Of a stretch of 36,374 nt of DNA, positions 14,490 to 25,181 are shown in pieces; position 1 is the first letter of the stretch; each line of letters starts with the position of its first letter. A model generated the notes under the pieces. It worked only from the letters and a program-made list of their open reading frames with translations, searched no databases and was not told the DNA's origin. The DNA comes from Lachnospiraceae bacterium (lineage in GTDB: Bacteria; Bacillota; Clostridia; Lachnospirales; Lachnospiraceae): positions 1 through 36,374 of the forward strand of contig JAKSRS010000021.1 of the NCBI GenBank assembly GCA_024403515.1, read 5' to 3'. Both the position numbers and the translations under genes were made by a program.

Positions 14490-14951
14490 CTACTTTGAAA
14501 AGAACTTAAGTATTGGTTCCATTTTCTTTTGAAAATCTTCAAGAGATTTAGACATAGAATTAAAGTTGTCCATTGTAAGCTGCAAATCATCCTTCAAATC
14601 AACCAAAGTAGCTATCTTGCTGATATCTGCTTCCAAGCTGTAAAGCTGTTCAAAAAGATCTTCCGGAACTGACTCAACAACCTTGGATACATGGTCAAAG
14701 TCTGTTTTCTCCACAAAAGCATTAACCTGTGTTATGGAATTTTCAATTCCATCAATATCTAAAGTCTGAATTCTTTCTAAGTACGGCTGTGTCTTAAGTA
14801 AAACACCATTTACCTTAGAATATGCAAGAATCGCTACTATAAATATTGCGGCCAATACTGCAAAACATGAAAGACCAATAATCCTATTAATAAGTAATCC
14901 CTTTTTAATGGATTCCAAAGTTACTTCTTTTTCTTTTGCCTCAGTTGACAT
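14490..14951 (-). CDS. Small membrane protein with coiled coil, unknown function
   Basis: 153 residues, with GGGGG six bases before the ATG. A polar 22-residue start is followed by one hydrophobic segment (GLSCFAVLAAIFIVAILAY, about residues 24-44), then a long helical region with heptad-like spacing (KTQPYLERIQTLDIDG... to the end). One would expect an anchored, extracytoplasmic or cytoplasmic helical bundle. It follows the chemoreceptor gene by 24 bases and may be its accessory; the tail, like that of HAMP-type proteins, is amphipathic. I do not recognise a named family. Confidence 0.75.
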   Translation of the reverse strand: MSTEAKEKEVTLESIKKGLLINRIIGLSCFAVLAAIFIVAILAYSKVNGVLLKTQPYLERIQTLDIDGIENSITQVNAFVEKTDFDHVSKVVESVPEDLFEQLYSLEADISKIATLVDLKDDLQLTMDNFNSMSKSLEDFQKKMEPILKFFSK

Positions 14952-14975
14952 AACATACCCCCGCTCATGTACTAT

Positions 14976-17012
14976 TTATTTAAATTTACTGATAATATCC
15001 TGAAGTGTCAATGCACTATCTTTATTAAGTTCTGCAATCTTGACGATTTCATCAGCTGTTTCTGTTGTAAGATTGTTCTTTTCAATAATATCATTTACGC
15101 CGATTTCATTATCATTTGAAGCTTCTGTTACGTGTTCAATGTGTTCTTTGATATTATTTACGGATTCTACGACCTTAGATGACATTTCATCAATTGAACC
15201 GATTGCATCCTTAATATTCTTGGCATCAATACCATATTCCTTGGCTGTTTCAGCAAATTCTTTAAACTGGGTAGATACATCGTTTTCCATGAAGTTGATG
15301 ATATCTTCAAAGCAGGCTCTTACACTGTCAATGCTTGATGTTGATTCAGAACAGATAGCCTGAATCTGATTAGCTGTTTCAGATGAATTAACTGCAAGGT
15401 TTCCGATTTCGCCGGCAACAACCGCAAAGCCTTTTCCTGCTTCGCCTGCTCTTGCTGCTTCAATTGAAGCATTTAACGAAAGAAGGTTGGTCTGACTTGT
15501 GATATTTAAAATCTGAGTTGCCATGTCGTTGATTCTTGATAATGACTTTAAAGCATCTAGTGCTTCTTCAATGTTCTTCTTGGTGCTTTCAATCTTTTCA
15601 CTATTACTTTCAAGTGTCTTATCAGCCTTCTTGGCCATAGCATCAGCTGTTTCAATTAAAGCCCTGCTCTTTTTATCACTGTCATTTACTGAACTTTCAA
15701 TATCATCAACAAGATCTTTCATCTTAGTAATTTCGTCATTAACCACTTCGATGGATTCATTTGTTGTAGTAATACTTGCAGACAACTCTTCTGTTGTTGC
15801 TGCGTTAGTTTCGATATTTTCAAGGAGTGAAACAGATGAATTCTGCATTTCTCCTACAGATCCGCTAAGTGAATCTGAACAGTTATTAAGAGTAGAAATA
15901 ATACCACTAAGTGTTGTAGTAAGTGAATCGATTGCTGTTGAGATTTCTCCAACCTCGCTCTTTCTTCCTACATAAGGCTTAATGTCTTCATTTTCTGAAA
16001 GATTAAGGTTCTTGAGTTCATCAATTGCTACTACTGCCTTGCTAAGAGGCTTAACTGCATAGCTTACTGCCACAAATGAAGCAAGAATAATAAGAATAAG
16101 TGAAACAATACTTATTACTGCAAATACAGCCTTTACTGATGAAATTGATGAATAAATTTCAGCGTTTGTATCCTTAGTAATTAAAACCCAGCCTCTGTTG
16201 GAAATAACAGAGTAAGCCATTGTATATTCAACACCGTCACTGCCTTTAACTTCAGTTAAACCTTCTGTGGCACCGCCTTTAATCTTATCAATGATTGAAA
16301 GGATATTTGCATCTTCAACTTCTGTATTAACCAGTTCATCATTGTTATCGAAAATGTAAACGCCTGAATTTGTATTAATAAGTGAATAAGTTGCATTTTC
16401 AAGACCGGCCGTAACGTTAGCATCCAAAAGAGTCTTAAGTGTAGCGGCGAAAGGTCCACCACCTACATATCCAATAGGCTTTCCGTCTTCAAGAATAGCC
16501 TTATACATTGAAAGAGTAAGTTCTCCTGATGCAGGAGATACGAAAATACCATAGTTAGCAAGTGCATCTTCACCTGCAAGCATATCATCCTGAAGTTCCT
16601 TAAGTCTGTCGCCTTCACGTAAAACGCGTCCGATTACAGGAGGTGCAGGATGTGTAAGTACCTGTGATTCCCATGATGCAAGATACAAGCCTTCCCAGTT
16701 AGGTAATGTTCCCATGTAATCCAAAGTATACTGTTGTGCAATATTCTTAAGATTTTCATCGCTCTGGTTTTTTAAATACATTTTAAGCTCTGCGCTGTCT
16801 GCAAAAAGCTTTAAGTATTCTTCAGAGCTTTCAATATACTGCTCTATAAGCATCGCCTTGGAATCAAGTGATGCCTTCAAGGCATTTGCCGAGGACTGCC
16901 CCATCATCTTTTTCATTGAGCTTTGTGACACTCCGAAAAGAATCAGAATGCATACAGTAGCAATAAGAGCGACTGCTAATGTGATTTGAAAACTAAGTTT
17001 TTTGTTCTTCAT
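14976..17012 (-). CDS. Methyl-accepting chemotaxis protein
   Basis: 678 residues; start at the ATG 17012 with AAAGGTGG upstream. It has an N-terminal membrane segment (about residues 10-30), an extracellular double-Cache-like sensor (about 40-285, with [20 protein letters not shown] and [14 protein letters not shown]) and a second membrane segment (about 290-315, [20 protein letters not shown]). Then come a HAMP linker and the signalling hairpin, with [20 protein letters not shown] and [18 protein letters not shown] at the tip. It feeds CheA/CheW. Small-molecule ligands such as amino or carboxylic acids are usual for dCache sensors, but none can be named here. The small membrane protein gene follows it. 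Confidence 0.95.
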   Translation of the reverse strand: MKNKKLSFQITLAVALIATVCILILFGVSQSSMKKMMGQSSANALKASLDSKAMLIEQYIESSEEYLKLFADSAELKMYLKNQSDENLKNIAQQYTLDYMGTLPNWEGLYLASWESQVLTHPAPPVIGRVLREGDRLKELQDDMLAGEDALANYGIFVSPASGELTLSMYKAILEDGKPIGYVGGGPFAATLKTLLDANVTAGLENATYSLINTNSGVYIFDNNDELVNTEVEDANILSIIDKIKGGATEGLTEVKGSDGVEYTMAYSVISNRGWVLITKDTNAEIYSSISSVKAVFAVISIVSLILIILASFVAVSYAVKPLSKAVVAIDELKNLNLSENEDIKPYVGRKSEVGEISTAIDSLTTTLSGIISTLNNCSDSLSGSVGEMQNSSVSLLENIETNAATTEELSASITTTNESIEVVNDEITKMKDLVDDIESSVNDSDKKSRALIETADAMAKKADKTLESNSEKIESTKKNIEEALDALKSLSRINDMATQILNITSQTNLLSLNASIEAARAGEAGKGFAVVAGEIGNLAVNSSETANQIQAICSESTSSIDSVRACFEDIINFMENDVSTQFKEFAETAKEYGIDAKNIKDAIGSIDEMSSKVVESVNNIKEHIEHVTEASNDNEIGVNDIIEKNNLTTETADEIVKIAELNKDSALTLQDIISKFK

Positions 17013-17145
17013 ACTTTGAACCACCTTTCATAGTTGTCCGCATTCATTTGTCTACTGCAATTCCTTTTTTCCTTTTCCCTTTGTGGATTTATTATTACAA
17101 AAAGCAATAAACCAATTATTATTTTTTATAGTTCCATGGAAAGAA

Positions 17146-17202
17146 TGAAAAAAAAGAACAACCATCGAAATGATAAATAAATATCATTTGATGACTGTTC
17201 TT
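17146..17202 (-). terminator. Terminator of typA
   Basis: A long stem (AAGAACA...TGTTCTT, with inner CATC(G)AAATGATA/TATCATTTGATG) around the loop AATAAA; reverse-strand reading ends in a run of nine T. Confidence 0.88.
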
Positions 17203-17252
17203 CTTAATAAAGAAATACAAAACAAATTTTACAAAATTAAATTTTGTTTAAT

Positions 17253-19094
17253 CTAGCCCTGCGATTTTTTGGCAAATGCTGCACGTTTACGCATTGTAGG
17301 ATCAAGTATCTTTTTACGAATACGAAGGTTCTTGGGCGTTACCTCTAAAAGTTCGTCTGTATCAATAAAGTCAAGTGCCTGTTCAAGACTTAATACCTTA
17401 GGAGGTGTAAGTCTTAATGCTTCATCTGCAGATGAAGAACGTGTATTGGTAAGCTGCTTTTTCTTGCAGACATTAACTTCGATATCTTCGCTCTTACCGG
17501 TCTGGCCGATAATCATACCGCCATATACCTTTTCGCCTGCCCCAATAAAGAGGGTTCCTCTTTCCTGGGCATTGAAAAGACCGTAAGTTACACTTTCACC
17601 ACTTTCAAAAGCAATAAGTGAACCCTGTGAACGATAAGCAATATCTCCCTTATAAGGACCATATCCGTCGAATACTGTGTTTAAGATACCGTTACCCTTG
17701 GTATCTGTCATGAAGTCTCCGCGGTATCCGATAAGTCCACGTGAGGGAATTGAGAAAATAAGTCTTGTGTATCCACCACTTGCATGGCCCATTTCTCTAA
17801 GTTCTCCCTTTCTCATGGAAAGTTTTTCAATAACTACTCCTGAAAATTCTTCGGGAACATCAACATAAGCAAGTTCCATGGGTTCAAGTGTATGACCCTT
17901 TTCATCCTTCTTATAAAGAACTTCGGCCTTACTTACTGAAAATTCAAAACCTTCACGACGCATATTTTCAATAAGTACGGAAAGGTGTAATTCACCACGT
18001 CCTGATACCTTAAAAGCATCAGTTGAATCTGTTTCTTCTACTCTTAATGAAACGTCTGTATTTAACTCTCTAAATAATCTTTCACGAAGATGACGGCTTG
18101 TTACGAACTTTCCTTCAAGACCTGCAAGAGGAGAATCATTTACTATAAAGTGCATAGCAATTGTAGGCTCTGAAATCTTCTGGAAAGGAATAGGTGCAAT
18201 GTTATCAAGTGAGCAAAGTGTATCTCCGATGTGAATATCTGAAATACCTGATATAGCTACGATTGAACCGATTCCTGCTTCTTTTACTTCTACTTTATTA
18301 AGACCATCAAATTCATAAAGCTTAGATACTTTAACTTTCTTCTGCTTGTCAGGTTCATGATGGTTTACAAGCATTACTTCCTGATTTACAGTGATTTTAC
18401 CGTTATCAACCTTACCAACGCCGATACGTCCGACATATTCGTTGTAGTCGATTGTTGAAATAAGTAACTGTGTTCCTGCCTCAGGATCTCCTTCGGGTGC
18501 AGGAATGTAGTTAATAATTGTTTCAAATAAAGGTGCCATATCGGTACCTGTTACATCAGGGTCAAGTGATGCAACACCGGCCTTAGCTGAAGCAAATACA
18601 AAAGGACAGTCAAGCTGTTCATCTGTTGCGTCAAGATCCATCAAAAGTTCCAAAACTTCATCAATAACTTCGTTGGGTCTTGCTTCGGGACGGTCGATTT
18701 TGTTAACGCATACGATAACTGAAAGCTTAAGTTCCATAGCCTTTCTAAGCACAAACTTAGTCTGAGGCATGGGGCCTTCGAAAGCATCAACTACGAGGAT
18801 AACACCGTTTACCATCTTAAGTACTCGCTCAACTTCACCACCAAAGTCGGCATGTCCGGGAGTATCAATGATGTTAATCTTAGTGTTTTTATACATAACA
18901 GCGGTATTCTTGGAAAGAATTGTGATTCCTCTTTCACGTTCGATATCGTTGGAGTCCATTACTCTTTCAGCAACGTCCTGATTTTCACGAAACACACCGC
19001 TTTGCTTTAATAATTCATCTACAAGTGTTGTTTTACCATGGTCTACATGGGCAATGATTGCTACGTTTCTTATATCATCTCTTTTAATGGTCAT
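17253..19094 (-). CDS. typA: GTP-binding protein TypA/BipA
   Basis: 613 residues; the ATG at 19094 ([10 protein letters not shown]) is preferred since GGAG lies six bases before it. The GTPase domain shows [15 protein letters not shown], the G3 loop [12 protein letters not shown] and [10 protein letters not shown], followed by EF-G-like beta-barrel and the BipA-specific C-terminus ([19 protein letters not shown], and [20 protein letters not shown]). It is a ribosome-associated translational GTPase that helps large-subunit assembly and growth under stress or cold. It is divergent from the HD-GYP gene, with its promoter at 19141-19170. Confidence 0.97.
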   Translation of the reverse strand: MTIKRDDIRNVAIIAHVDHGKTTLVDELLKQSGVFRENQDVAERVMDSNDIERERGITILSKNTAVMYKNTKINIIDTPGHADFGGEVERVLKMVNGVILVVDAFEGPMPQTKFVLRKAMELKLSVIVCVNKIDRPEARPNEVIDEVLELLMDLDATDEQLDCPFVFASAKAGVASLDPDVTGTDMAPLFETIINYIPAPEGDPEAGTQLLISTIDYNEYVGRIGVGKVDNGKITVNQEVMLVNHHEPDKQKKVKVSKLYEFDGLNKVEVKEAGIGSIVAISGISDIHIGDTLCSLDNIAPIPFQKISEPTIAMHFIVNDSPLAGLEGKFVTSRHLRERLFRELNTDVSLRVEETDSTDAFKVSGRGELHLSVLIENMRREGFEFSVSKAEVLYKKDEKGHTLEPMELAYVDVPEEFSGVVIEKLSMRKGELREMGHASGGYTRLIFSIPSRGLIGYRGDFMTDTKGNGILNTVFDGYGPYKGDIAYRSQGSLIAFESGESVTYGLFNAQERGTLFIGAGEKVYGGMIIGQTGKSEDIEVNVCKKKQLTNTRSSSADEALRLTPPKVLSLEQALDFIDTDELLEVTPKNLRIRKKILDPTMRKRAAFAKKSQG

Positions 19095-19140
19095 TCGTAT
19101 CTCCATTCATATAAACTGCAAATATACACCAACGTTACGC

Positions 19141-19170
19141 ATTATAACACCGCATTTATTGTGCTATCAA
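19141..19170 (-). promoter_or_regulatory. Promoter of typA
   Basis: Reverse-strand TTGATA, 18-base spacer and TATAAT. Just beyond, the inverted repeat ATGGAAA/TTTCCAT (19170-19200) lies between typA and the HD-GYP gene and could be a shared regulatory site. Confidence 0.78.
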
Positions 19171-19226
19171 TGGAAATTCCACCAAATTATAACTTTCCAT
19201 TAATAAATTTAATGTATATATATCCT

Positions 19227-21110
19227 ATGAACATTAGACAATTCTTTCAAACTCAAAAAGAGAATAGAGAATTATATGCTGAGATTGATCAAAAGCTTCT
19301 CAATCTTGACAATAAAGAAGAATGGTTTGATTTGATTACAGATAAGTCAATCATGCAAAGCCAGCTCTTTATTGAAAACAAGAAAGCGATCGAGGAATAC
19401 AACGCGTTTATTGATGCGCACGGCCCCGAGGGAAACTTCACAGACGAAGAAGCTAAAGATCTTTTTGAAAGCATCATGGACCTTTACTACAGTGACTGTG
19501 ATGACTATGAACTTTTTATCAAGAGTATTGATCCACTTATTAACTATTACAAAAGAAAGCATGACTTTAGTTCTTTAGTTAAGCTTTACTCCTGTCGTAG
19601 TTATGAAATGGTTGAATTCTGGTCGCGCTCGAATGAAAGTGCAACATTAGAGCAGGTACTTACAGACGGGCTCATGGTTCTTTCTTACAAGGCATTTTAC
19701 AGGGAGCTTGATACCGAAGCCAGAAGAAAGATTTTCACAAACTATTACAACATAGTTAATGTTAATCTTGAAACAACTAAAGAAGATCTCACTATACCTT
19801 ATACTTATCTTCTTGAAATGTTAAACTTCTGGGACTCTCCTCTTCTTACCGACGAAGATCGTAATGATGAAAGAAACGCCGGTATGGTAAGACGTACCAA
19901 AGAAGAATGGCTTGTAGCCTTCGATAAACTCAAGAATGCCGACCCGAAGATTGTAGACTATTATACAAAAAACAGCGATGAAGTATTTCATAGAAGGTTA
20001 AATGAAACCGGCTCAATAGAGAAAGTTCCCCAGGAAATAGTTGTAAGCTATTTCAGAACTCAGGTTATTCGCGGAGAGATTACCGCAACTGAAGGCTTGC
20101 ACAAGATAGTCGACTACTACCTTGCCAGACGAGATTATTTTTCAAGCGTTACTCTCGAAACAGGTTCGCACCGCGTAGATATGCCATTTGAATATCTCGA
20201 CTATTTGCACTTCTTTATAAACGTGCCAATAGCTGTACTAACCTGGATTGAGGTACACGATATACCAGAAGACATATACGCACCCTATCTTGTAATCTTC
20301 CTTGAAGACTTACATGAAAAATGGGATGAACTGTATTCTAATCTTCCTACGCCTTATCTTGATACCTGCATCATGGAAATATGCCTTTCTATTATCCCGA
20401 GATCAATAGGCGGAAGTGAGCAGCAGGAATGGCTTAAAAAGATTTTGCTAAAAAGGCATCTTCCAACCTTTATTCATACGAATATGGTTGCTATGCTTGC
20501 AACTACCATTGCATCACATATTATCGGAAAGAATCCCGAAATACTTGTATGTGAAGAATGGCCTTTGGAGCGAATAAAGAACAATAAAGAAGAACTCCTT
20601 GAATTTATTAAGGAAGCATCATTATTCCATGACCTTGGTAAATCAAGAATCGGTGACATCATCAATACTCAGACACGTCCTATCTCAGATGCTGAGTTTA
20701 ACGTCATTAAATGCCATCCAAATTACGGCGTAAAATATATAGAGAAGGTTACTTTCCTTTCAAAATATCACGATGTTATTTTAGGACATCATAAGTTCTA
20801 TAACGGAAAAGGTGGATATCCGGCAGATTTCGATAATACAAAATCTCCTATCCGTCCCATCATAGATCTTATTACAATTTGTGACTGTTTAGATGCCGCA
20901 ACTGACTTCCTTAGCCGAAACTACAATAGCAGTAAATCTCTTGATGAGGTTTGTGGTGAAATCTTTGAAGGACGTGGTAGCAGGTATAATCCCGAAATGG
21001 CCGACTTTTTACTTGTAAATGTTGACCTTAAGGCTAAACTTCGATTTATGACAGGTGAAGGCCGAATCCAGAAATACTACGAAACATATGAAGAATATCT
21101 GGTGCATTAA
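19227..21110 (+). CDS. Large protein with diverged HD-GYP domain
   Basis: 627 residues from the ATG at 19227. No ribosome site is apparent; an ATG at 19212 is an in-frame alternative, so the gene may be leaderless or weakly translated. The first ~430 residues form a helical region rich in acidic and aromatic residues that I do not recognise; it has no membrane segment. The C-terminal part has FHDLGKSRIGD (HD near residue 468), HPNYGVKYIEK, HHKFYNGKGGYP near 521 and ITICDCLDAATDFLSRNYNSSK. The HD and both later histidines remain, but the GYP loop is altered (usual HHExxDGxGYP). It may still be a cyclic-dinucleotide phosphodiesterase; activity is uncertain. Confidence 0.85.
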   Translation: MNIRQFFQTQKENRELYAEIDQKLLNLDNKEEWFDLITDKSIMQSQLFIENKKAIEEYNAFIDAHGPEGNFTDEEAKDLFESIMDLYYSDCDDYELFIKSIDPLINYYKRKHDFSSLVKLYSCRSYEMVEFWSRSNESATLEQVLTDGLMVLSYKAFYRELDTEARRKIFTNYYNIVNVNLETTKEDLTIPYTYLLEMLNFWDSPLLTDEDRNDERNAGMVRRTKEEWLVAFDKLKNADPKIVDYYTKNSDEVFHRRLNETGSIEKVPQEIVVSYFRTQVIRGEITATEGLHKIVDYYLARRDYFSSVTLETGSHRVDMPFEYLDYLHFFINVPIAVLTWIEVHDIPEDIYAPYLVIFLEDLHEKWDELYSNLPTPYLDTCIMEICLSIIPRSIGGSEQQEWLKKILLKRHLPTFIHTNMVAMLATTIASHIIGKNPEILVCEEWPLERIKNNKEELLEFIKEASLFHDLGKSRIGDIINTQTRPISDAEFNVIKCHPNYGVKYIEKVTFLSKYHDVILGHHKFYNGKGGYPADFDNTKSPIRPIIDLITICDCLDAATDFLSRNYNSSKSLDEVCGEIFEGRGSRYNPEMADFLLVNVDLKAKLRFMTGEGRIQKYYETYEEYLVH

Positions 21111-21168
21111 AAAACTCCGCTTGGACTAAAGGATAAAAACTTTTAGTTCAAAACGGAGTTTTCTTTTT
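21111..21168. terminator. Terminator of the HD-GYP gene and metH (bidirectional)
   Basis: Outer arms AAAACTCCG and CGGAGTTTT, with an inner GGACTAAA.../...CTTTTAGTTC stem. T-rich to the right and A-rich to the left, so it works for convergent neighbours. Confidence 0.85.
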
Positions 21169-21209
21169 ATAAGTCTCAATAATTTATTCAGGCAAAAGAA
21201 GGTCTTTCT

Positions 21210-23642
21210 TTAGACTCCAAATAATTCATTGGCAATATCTGCTGACTGCTTGGCATCCTTAGAATAATAATCAGCACCGATTTTCATAGCAAATTCGGGA
21301 GTAAGCACTGCTCCACCAACCATGACCTTGCAGTCACATCCGGCCTCTCTTAAGGCCTTTATTGTCTCTTCCATTGAAGCTACCGTAGTGGTCATGAGCG
21401 CAGAAAGACCAACCAGTTTGACGTCGTGTTCTTTAACTGCGGCAACAACTGCTGAAGGATCTACATCCTTTCCAAGGTCGATTACCGTATATCCGTAATT
21501 TTCAAGGATAGTCTTAACAATGTTCTTTCCAATGTCGTGAACATCACCCTTAACCGTAGCCATAACTATCTTACCCTTTGAAATTGTATCCTGATTATTC
21601 TTGGCCAAGAACCTCTTAATAACATTAAATCCGGCTTCTGCGGCTGATGCCGAACTTAAAAGCTGTGGAAGGAATAACATTCCTTTTTCAAAAGAACGTC
21701 CTACTTCATCAAGTGCGGGTATAAGTTCATTATTTACTATGTCCAAAGGATCCATAGTTGTAAGGAGGGCTTCTACTGCGCCTGCAGTTGAATCTGCAAG
21801 GCCCTTTTTAACAAAAGAACATATTGAATTGGCATCATCTTTGCTCTTGGTGTCAATGTTATGTAAACCATCTGCGGAGTTTGTCGATATAAGTGCCGCT
21901 TTAAGGGCTTTTTCTTTTTCCTTCTGTTCTTTTTCCATTGCAGCAATTGCAGCGTATCTTTCAACATATGCGGTTGAACCCACATCCTGACCTGATAAAA
22001 CCAAAAATGCATCGATTGCACCCATCATTGCAGCATTATTAGGATTAATAATAGCAAGGTCAAGTCCGGCGGACATTGCAAGGGTTAAAAATGTTGTGTT
22101 GATAAACTCTCTTTTAGGAAGACCAAAAGAGATATTAGAAACACCTAAAACGGTATGAACACCGTAACGTTTCTTTACTTCAGTAATAGCCTTTAATGTT
22201 TCGTAGGCTTCCTTCTGCTGAACAGAAACCGTAAGAGTGAGGCAGTCAATATAAATATCTTTAGGTTCGATTCCGTACTGAGCACATTTTTCAACTATGT
22301 GGCCTGCTATGGCAACACGCTTTTCGTACTCTGAAGGGATTCCATCCTTATTCATTGTTAGACCAATAACTGCTGCCCCGTACTTGTGTGCAATAGGAAG
22401 AATTGTATCCAAAACATCATCTTCTCCGTTTACACTGTTTACAAGAGCCTTACCATTATAGTGTCTTAAAGCTGCTTCAATAGCTAAAGGATCTGAAGAG
22501 TCAATCTGAAGAGGAGTATCCACTATGGACTGAAGTTCCTTAACAACCTCTTCCATTAAAGCAGGTTCGTCGATTGTAGGAATGCCTACGTTAACGTCAA
22601 GAATATCTGCTCCGGCTTCAATCTGCTCAATAGCCTGTCTTTTAACATAATCTATATCATGATTTAATAATGCTTCTTTAAATAACTTCTTTCCTGTGGG
22701 ATTAATTCTTTCGCCTACAGCATGAACTTTAGTTATGTCAACCACTTTTCTTCCGCTGCAAAGATAAGAATGCTTTCCATTATCGACCTTTATGGGCTTA
22801 TAATTTCCGACTATCTTTCTAAGTTCTTTAATGTATTCAGGAGCTGTACCACAGCATCCGCCCACGAAAGTCACGCCCATTTCAAGGAAGGGAATCATGG
22901 ATTTGGCAAATTCCTCGGGTCCTACCGAATATTCGCCGGTCATAGGATCAGGAAGTCCGGCGTTTGGTTTAACAACGATAGGAAGCGTTGTATATTCGCG
23001 CATCTTTCTTACCATGGGTAACAGTTCTTCAGGGCCTAAAGAACAGTTAACACCAATGGCATCAACGCCTAAAGCCTCTAAGGTTACCGCCATGGCTTCA
23101 ACGCTTGTTCCCGTAAAGGTTCTTGCGTTCTTTTCAAAAGTCATTGTTACAAAAACGGGTAACCTGGTATTTTCTTTAGCTGCAAGTACGCCCGCTTTTA
23201 CTTCAAGTAAATCAGTCTGAGTTTCAAGTACAATAATCTGAGCTCCGGCCTTTTCTCCGGCAGTCATCATTTCCTTGTACATTTCATAAGCTTCATCAAA
23301 CTTAAGATTTCCAAAAGGCTCTAAGATGTCACCAATTGTACCGATTGACATGGCTACAGTTACACCCTTAGGGTCAGCAACTTCTCTTGCAAGCTTGATT
23401 CCTGCAGTAACAATTTCAGTCGGTGAATACTTGCTATCTTTACACTTATAGGCATTAGCGCTGAAAGTATTGCTGTATATAATGTCTGATCCGGCATCAA
23501 CATATGACTGATAGACGTCTTTAATGATCTCAGGGTGAGTAATGTTGAGTTCTTCGGGAACTTTACCCATTGGAGCCTTTCTTTTGACAAGTTCAGTTCC
23601 AAAAGCACCATCTAATACTAAAATCTTTTCAAAGTAATCCAT
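21210..23642 (-). CDS. metH: Cobalamin-dependent methionine synthase, short form
   Basis: 810 residues. Homocysteine-binding barrel (1-290) with zinc cysteines C200 (GVNCSLGPEE) and C263/C264 (FVGGCCGTAPEY). Pterin-binding barrel (about 310-555) with GERINPTGKK and ILDVNVGIPTIDE. Cap domain (about 600-690), then the B12 domain with D700-x-H702-D-I-G705 (the histidine ligand of cobalamin) and LVGLSALMTTT. It methylates homocysteine using methyl-tetrahydrofolate. The C-terminal reactivation domain of E. coli MetH is missing and is supplied by the separate gene upstream. GAGGAG precedes the ATG. It is the last gene of the mgtE-metF-activation-metH run. Confidence 0.96.
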   Translation of the reverse strand: MDYFEKILVLDGAFGTELVKRKAPMGKVPEELNITHPEIIKDVYQSYVDAGSDIIYSNTFSANAYKCKDSKYSPTEIVTAGIKLAREVADPKGVTVAMSIGTIGDILEPFGNLKFDEAYEMYKEMMTAGEKAGAQIIVLETQTDLLEVKAGVLAAKENTRLPVFVTMTFEKNARTFTGTSVEAMAVTLEALGVDAIGVNCSLGPEELLPMVRKMREYTTLPIVVKPNAGLPDPMTGEYSVGPEEFAKSMIPFLEMGVTFVGGCCGTAPEYIKELRKIVGNYKPIKVDNGKHSYLCSGRKVVDITKVHAVGERINPTGKKLFKEALLNHDIDYVKRQAIEQIEAGADILDVNVGIPTIDEPALMEEVVKELQSIVDTPLQIDSSDPLAIEAALRHYNGKALVNSVNGEDDVLDTILPIAHKYGAAVIGLTMNKDGIPSEYEKRVAIAGHIVEKCAQYGIEPKDIYIDCLTLTVSVQQKEAYETLKAITEVKKRYGVHTVLGVSNISFGLPKREFINTTFLTLAMSAGLDLAIINPNNAAMMGAIDAFLVLSGQDVGSTAYVERYAAIAAMEKEQKEKEKALKAALISTNSADGLHNIDTKSKDDANSICSFVKKGLADSTAGAVEALLTTMDPLDIVNNELIPALDEVGRSFEKGMLFLPQLLSSASAAEAGFNVIKRFLAKNNQDTISKGKIVMATVKGDVHDIGKNIVKTILENYGYTVIDLGKDVDPSAVVAAVKEHDVKLVGLSALMTTTVASMEETIKALREAGCDCKVMVGGAVLTPEFAMKIGADYYSKDAKQSADIANELFGV

Positions 23643-23653
23643 TTTAATCTCCT

Positions 23654-24244
23654 CTAGGCTTTATAGACTCCTGCGATAGCCGTAACAGACTTAACCGGAT
23701 TCATTAGCATATTTCTGTTAAGTCTTATCCCCGCTCTTCTTGTGGCATCAATGCTACTGATAAAAAAGTCCTGACAGTCAAGCGGAAGGTCTCCGTATCC
23801 CGGGCTAAACCTGACTCCGGTTTTATAGCCTTTCAAACTTTCGTCCATCTCAAACTGAAGAGCATCAGCTGCCTTTTCTACCAATGTGATTCCACAGGAA
23901 TTTAAAACAACGCCCTTCCCGGGGTCCGAAATCATCAGCTTATTAACCGCTTCATCAAAGGCGCTTCCTATTGTTACGCCAAACATCACGGCTTTTTTAG
24001 TTCCGTCAAGATGCTTTACAAGACTCTTTCCGGGCAAAAGAACGCCCATATCACCCACCAGGGTTCCCTCATCATTGTAGCTTATATCAAAAAGACGCCA
24101 TACGGTTCTTACATCCATAACCTCATTGGTGATTCGGATGCAGTCCTCTATGTCGTCCTCTATCTTTTTAGTCAGTTCATTATTGCGAAATCCCAAATAT
24201 CTTAGGATTTCGCTCTTATCGTCTATTGTTAATTCAATATTCAT
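23654..24244 (-). CDS. MetH reactivation domain as a separate protein
   Basis: 196 residues. The sequence RFSPGYGDLPLDCQDFFISS matches the AdoMet-binding activation domain of MetH, where RxxPGYGxxP forms the AdoMet pocket. It should reductively methylate the oxidised cobalamin of the synthase that lies 11 bases downstream. The spacing makes translation coupling likely. Such a split is known in Thermotoga and several clostridia. The ribosome site is weak (AAGAG). Confidence 0.87.
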   Translation of the reverse strand: MNIELTIDDKSEILRYLGFRNNELTKKIEDDIEDCIRITNEVMDVRTVWRLFDISYNDEGTLVGDMGVLLPGKSLVKHLDGTKKAVMFGVTIGSAFDEAVNKLMISDPGKGVVLNSCGITLVEKAADALQFEMDESLKGYKTGVRFSPGYGDLPLDCQDFFISSIDATRRAGIRLNRNMLMNPVKSVTAIAGVYKA

Positions 24245-24286
24245 CCACTAACTCTTCTTTTAATTTTAGGCTGACCGGCGCTTAGA

Positions 24287-25171
24287 TTAAAGCTTGTTGG
24301 CACTTTTAATCATGCTTTCAGTTGCCGCTGTTATTCTTTTGGCCATATCAACGTTGTTCATTGTATAAAGGTGCACACCTCTTACGTCATTGGCAACAAG
24401 GTCTGAAATCTGGTCAACGGCGTAAGAAATTCCTGCATCGTACAAAGCTTCTTCAGAATCAGCAAACTTGGAAATAAGTCTTGCAAACTTTGTAGGAATG
24501 CTGGCACCGCACATAGCTACCGTTCTTTCGACCTGAGCTTTCTTAACGATAGGCATAATACCTGCGGTAATAGGAACGCTGATTCCCGCTTTTTCAACCT
24601 TATCCCTGAATTCATAGAATATCTCATTATCGAAGAAAAGCTGAGTTGTAAGGTGAGTAACACCTGCATCAACCTTCTTCTTTAAATTTTCAATATCCTC
24701 GTCAAGATTAGCTGCATCCACATGACACTCCGGATAACATGCACCTGCAACGTTAAATGAAGGATCGTAGTCTTTTATAAACTTTGTAAGGTCACTTGCA
24801 TGATCAAATGCCATCATAGCATTTCCATCAACAGGCATATCTCCACGAAGAGCAAGAATGTTTGTAACCCCGATTGACTTAAGTAAATCAAGAGTTTTAG
24901 CGATCTCATCCTTGGTAGAACCTACACATGTAAGGTGGCTTAAAGGCTCGATTCCATATTCCTTCTTAATTAAAGAAGCGATTTCGGCTGTCTTACCTCT
25001 CTGCTGTTCTGATCCACCTGCTCCATAAGTTACGCTTATAAAGTCGACTGGTAAACCGCGAAGTCCATATAAAGTATTAAATACTGTATCTACGCTTCCG
25101 GTCTTCTTTGGAGGGAAAACTTCAAGTGAATATACAGTTTTCTTGTGTGCAAACAATTCAGAAATGTTCAT
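24287..25171 (-). CDS. metF: Methylenetetrahydrofolate reductase MetF
   Basis: 294 residues. TIM barrel with the N-terminal SLEVFPPKKTGSVDTVFNTL and FISVTYGAGGS (E and the flavin/NAD residues), GDMPVDGNAM, and LTTQLFFDNEIFYEF for folate binding. It reduces methylene-THF to methyl-THF, the methyl donor for MetH downstream. It lies ten bases after mgtE and 42 before the MetH activation gene. AGAAGG precedes the ATG. Confidence 0.96.
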   Translation of the reverse strand: MNISELFAHKKTVYSLEVFPPKKTGSVDTVFNTLYGLRGLPVDFISVTYGAGGSEQQRGKTAEIASLIKKEYGIEPLSHLTCVGSTKDEIAKTLDLLKSIGVTNILALRGDMPVDGNAMMAFDHASDLTKFIKDYDPSFNVAGACYPECHVDAANLDEDIENLKKKVDAGVTHLTTQLFFDNEIFYEFRDKVEKAGISVPITAGIMPIVKKAQVERTVAMCGASIPTKFARLISKFADSEEALYDAGISYAVDQISDLVANDVRGVHLYTMNNVDMAKRITAATESMIKSANKL

Positions 25172-25181
25172 CTCAAACCTT

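Noticed and set aside
14490..14951. HAMP or chemoreceptor fragment
   Set aside because: A helical membrane protein next to a chemoreceptor, but no HAMP or signalling motif can be seen.
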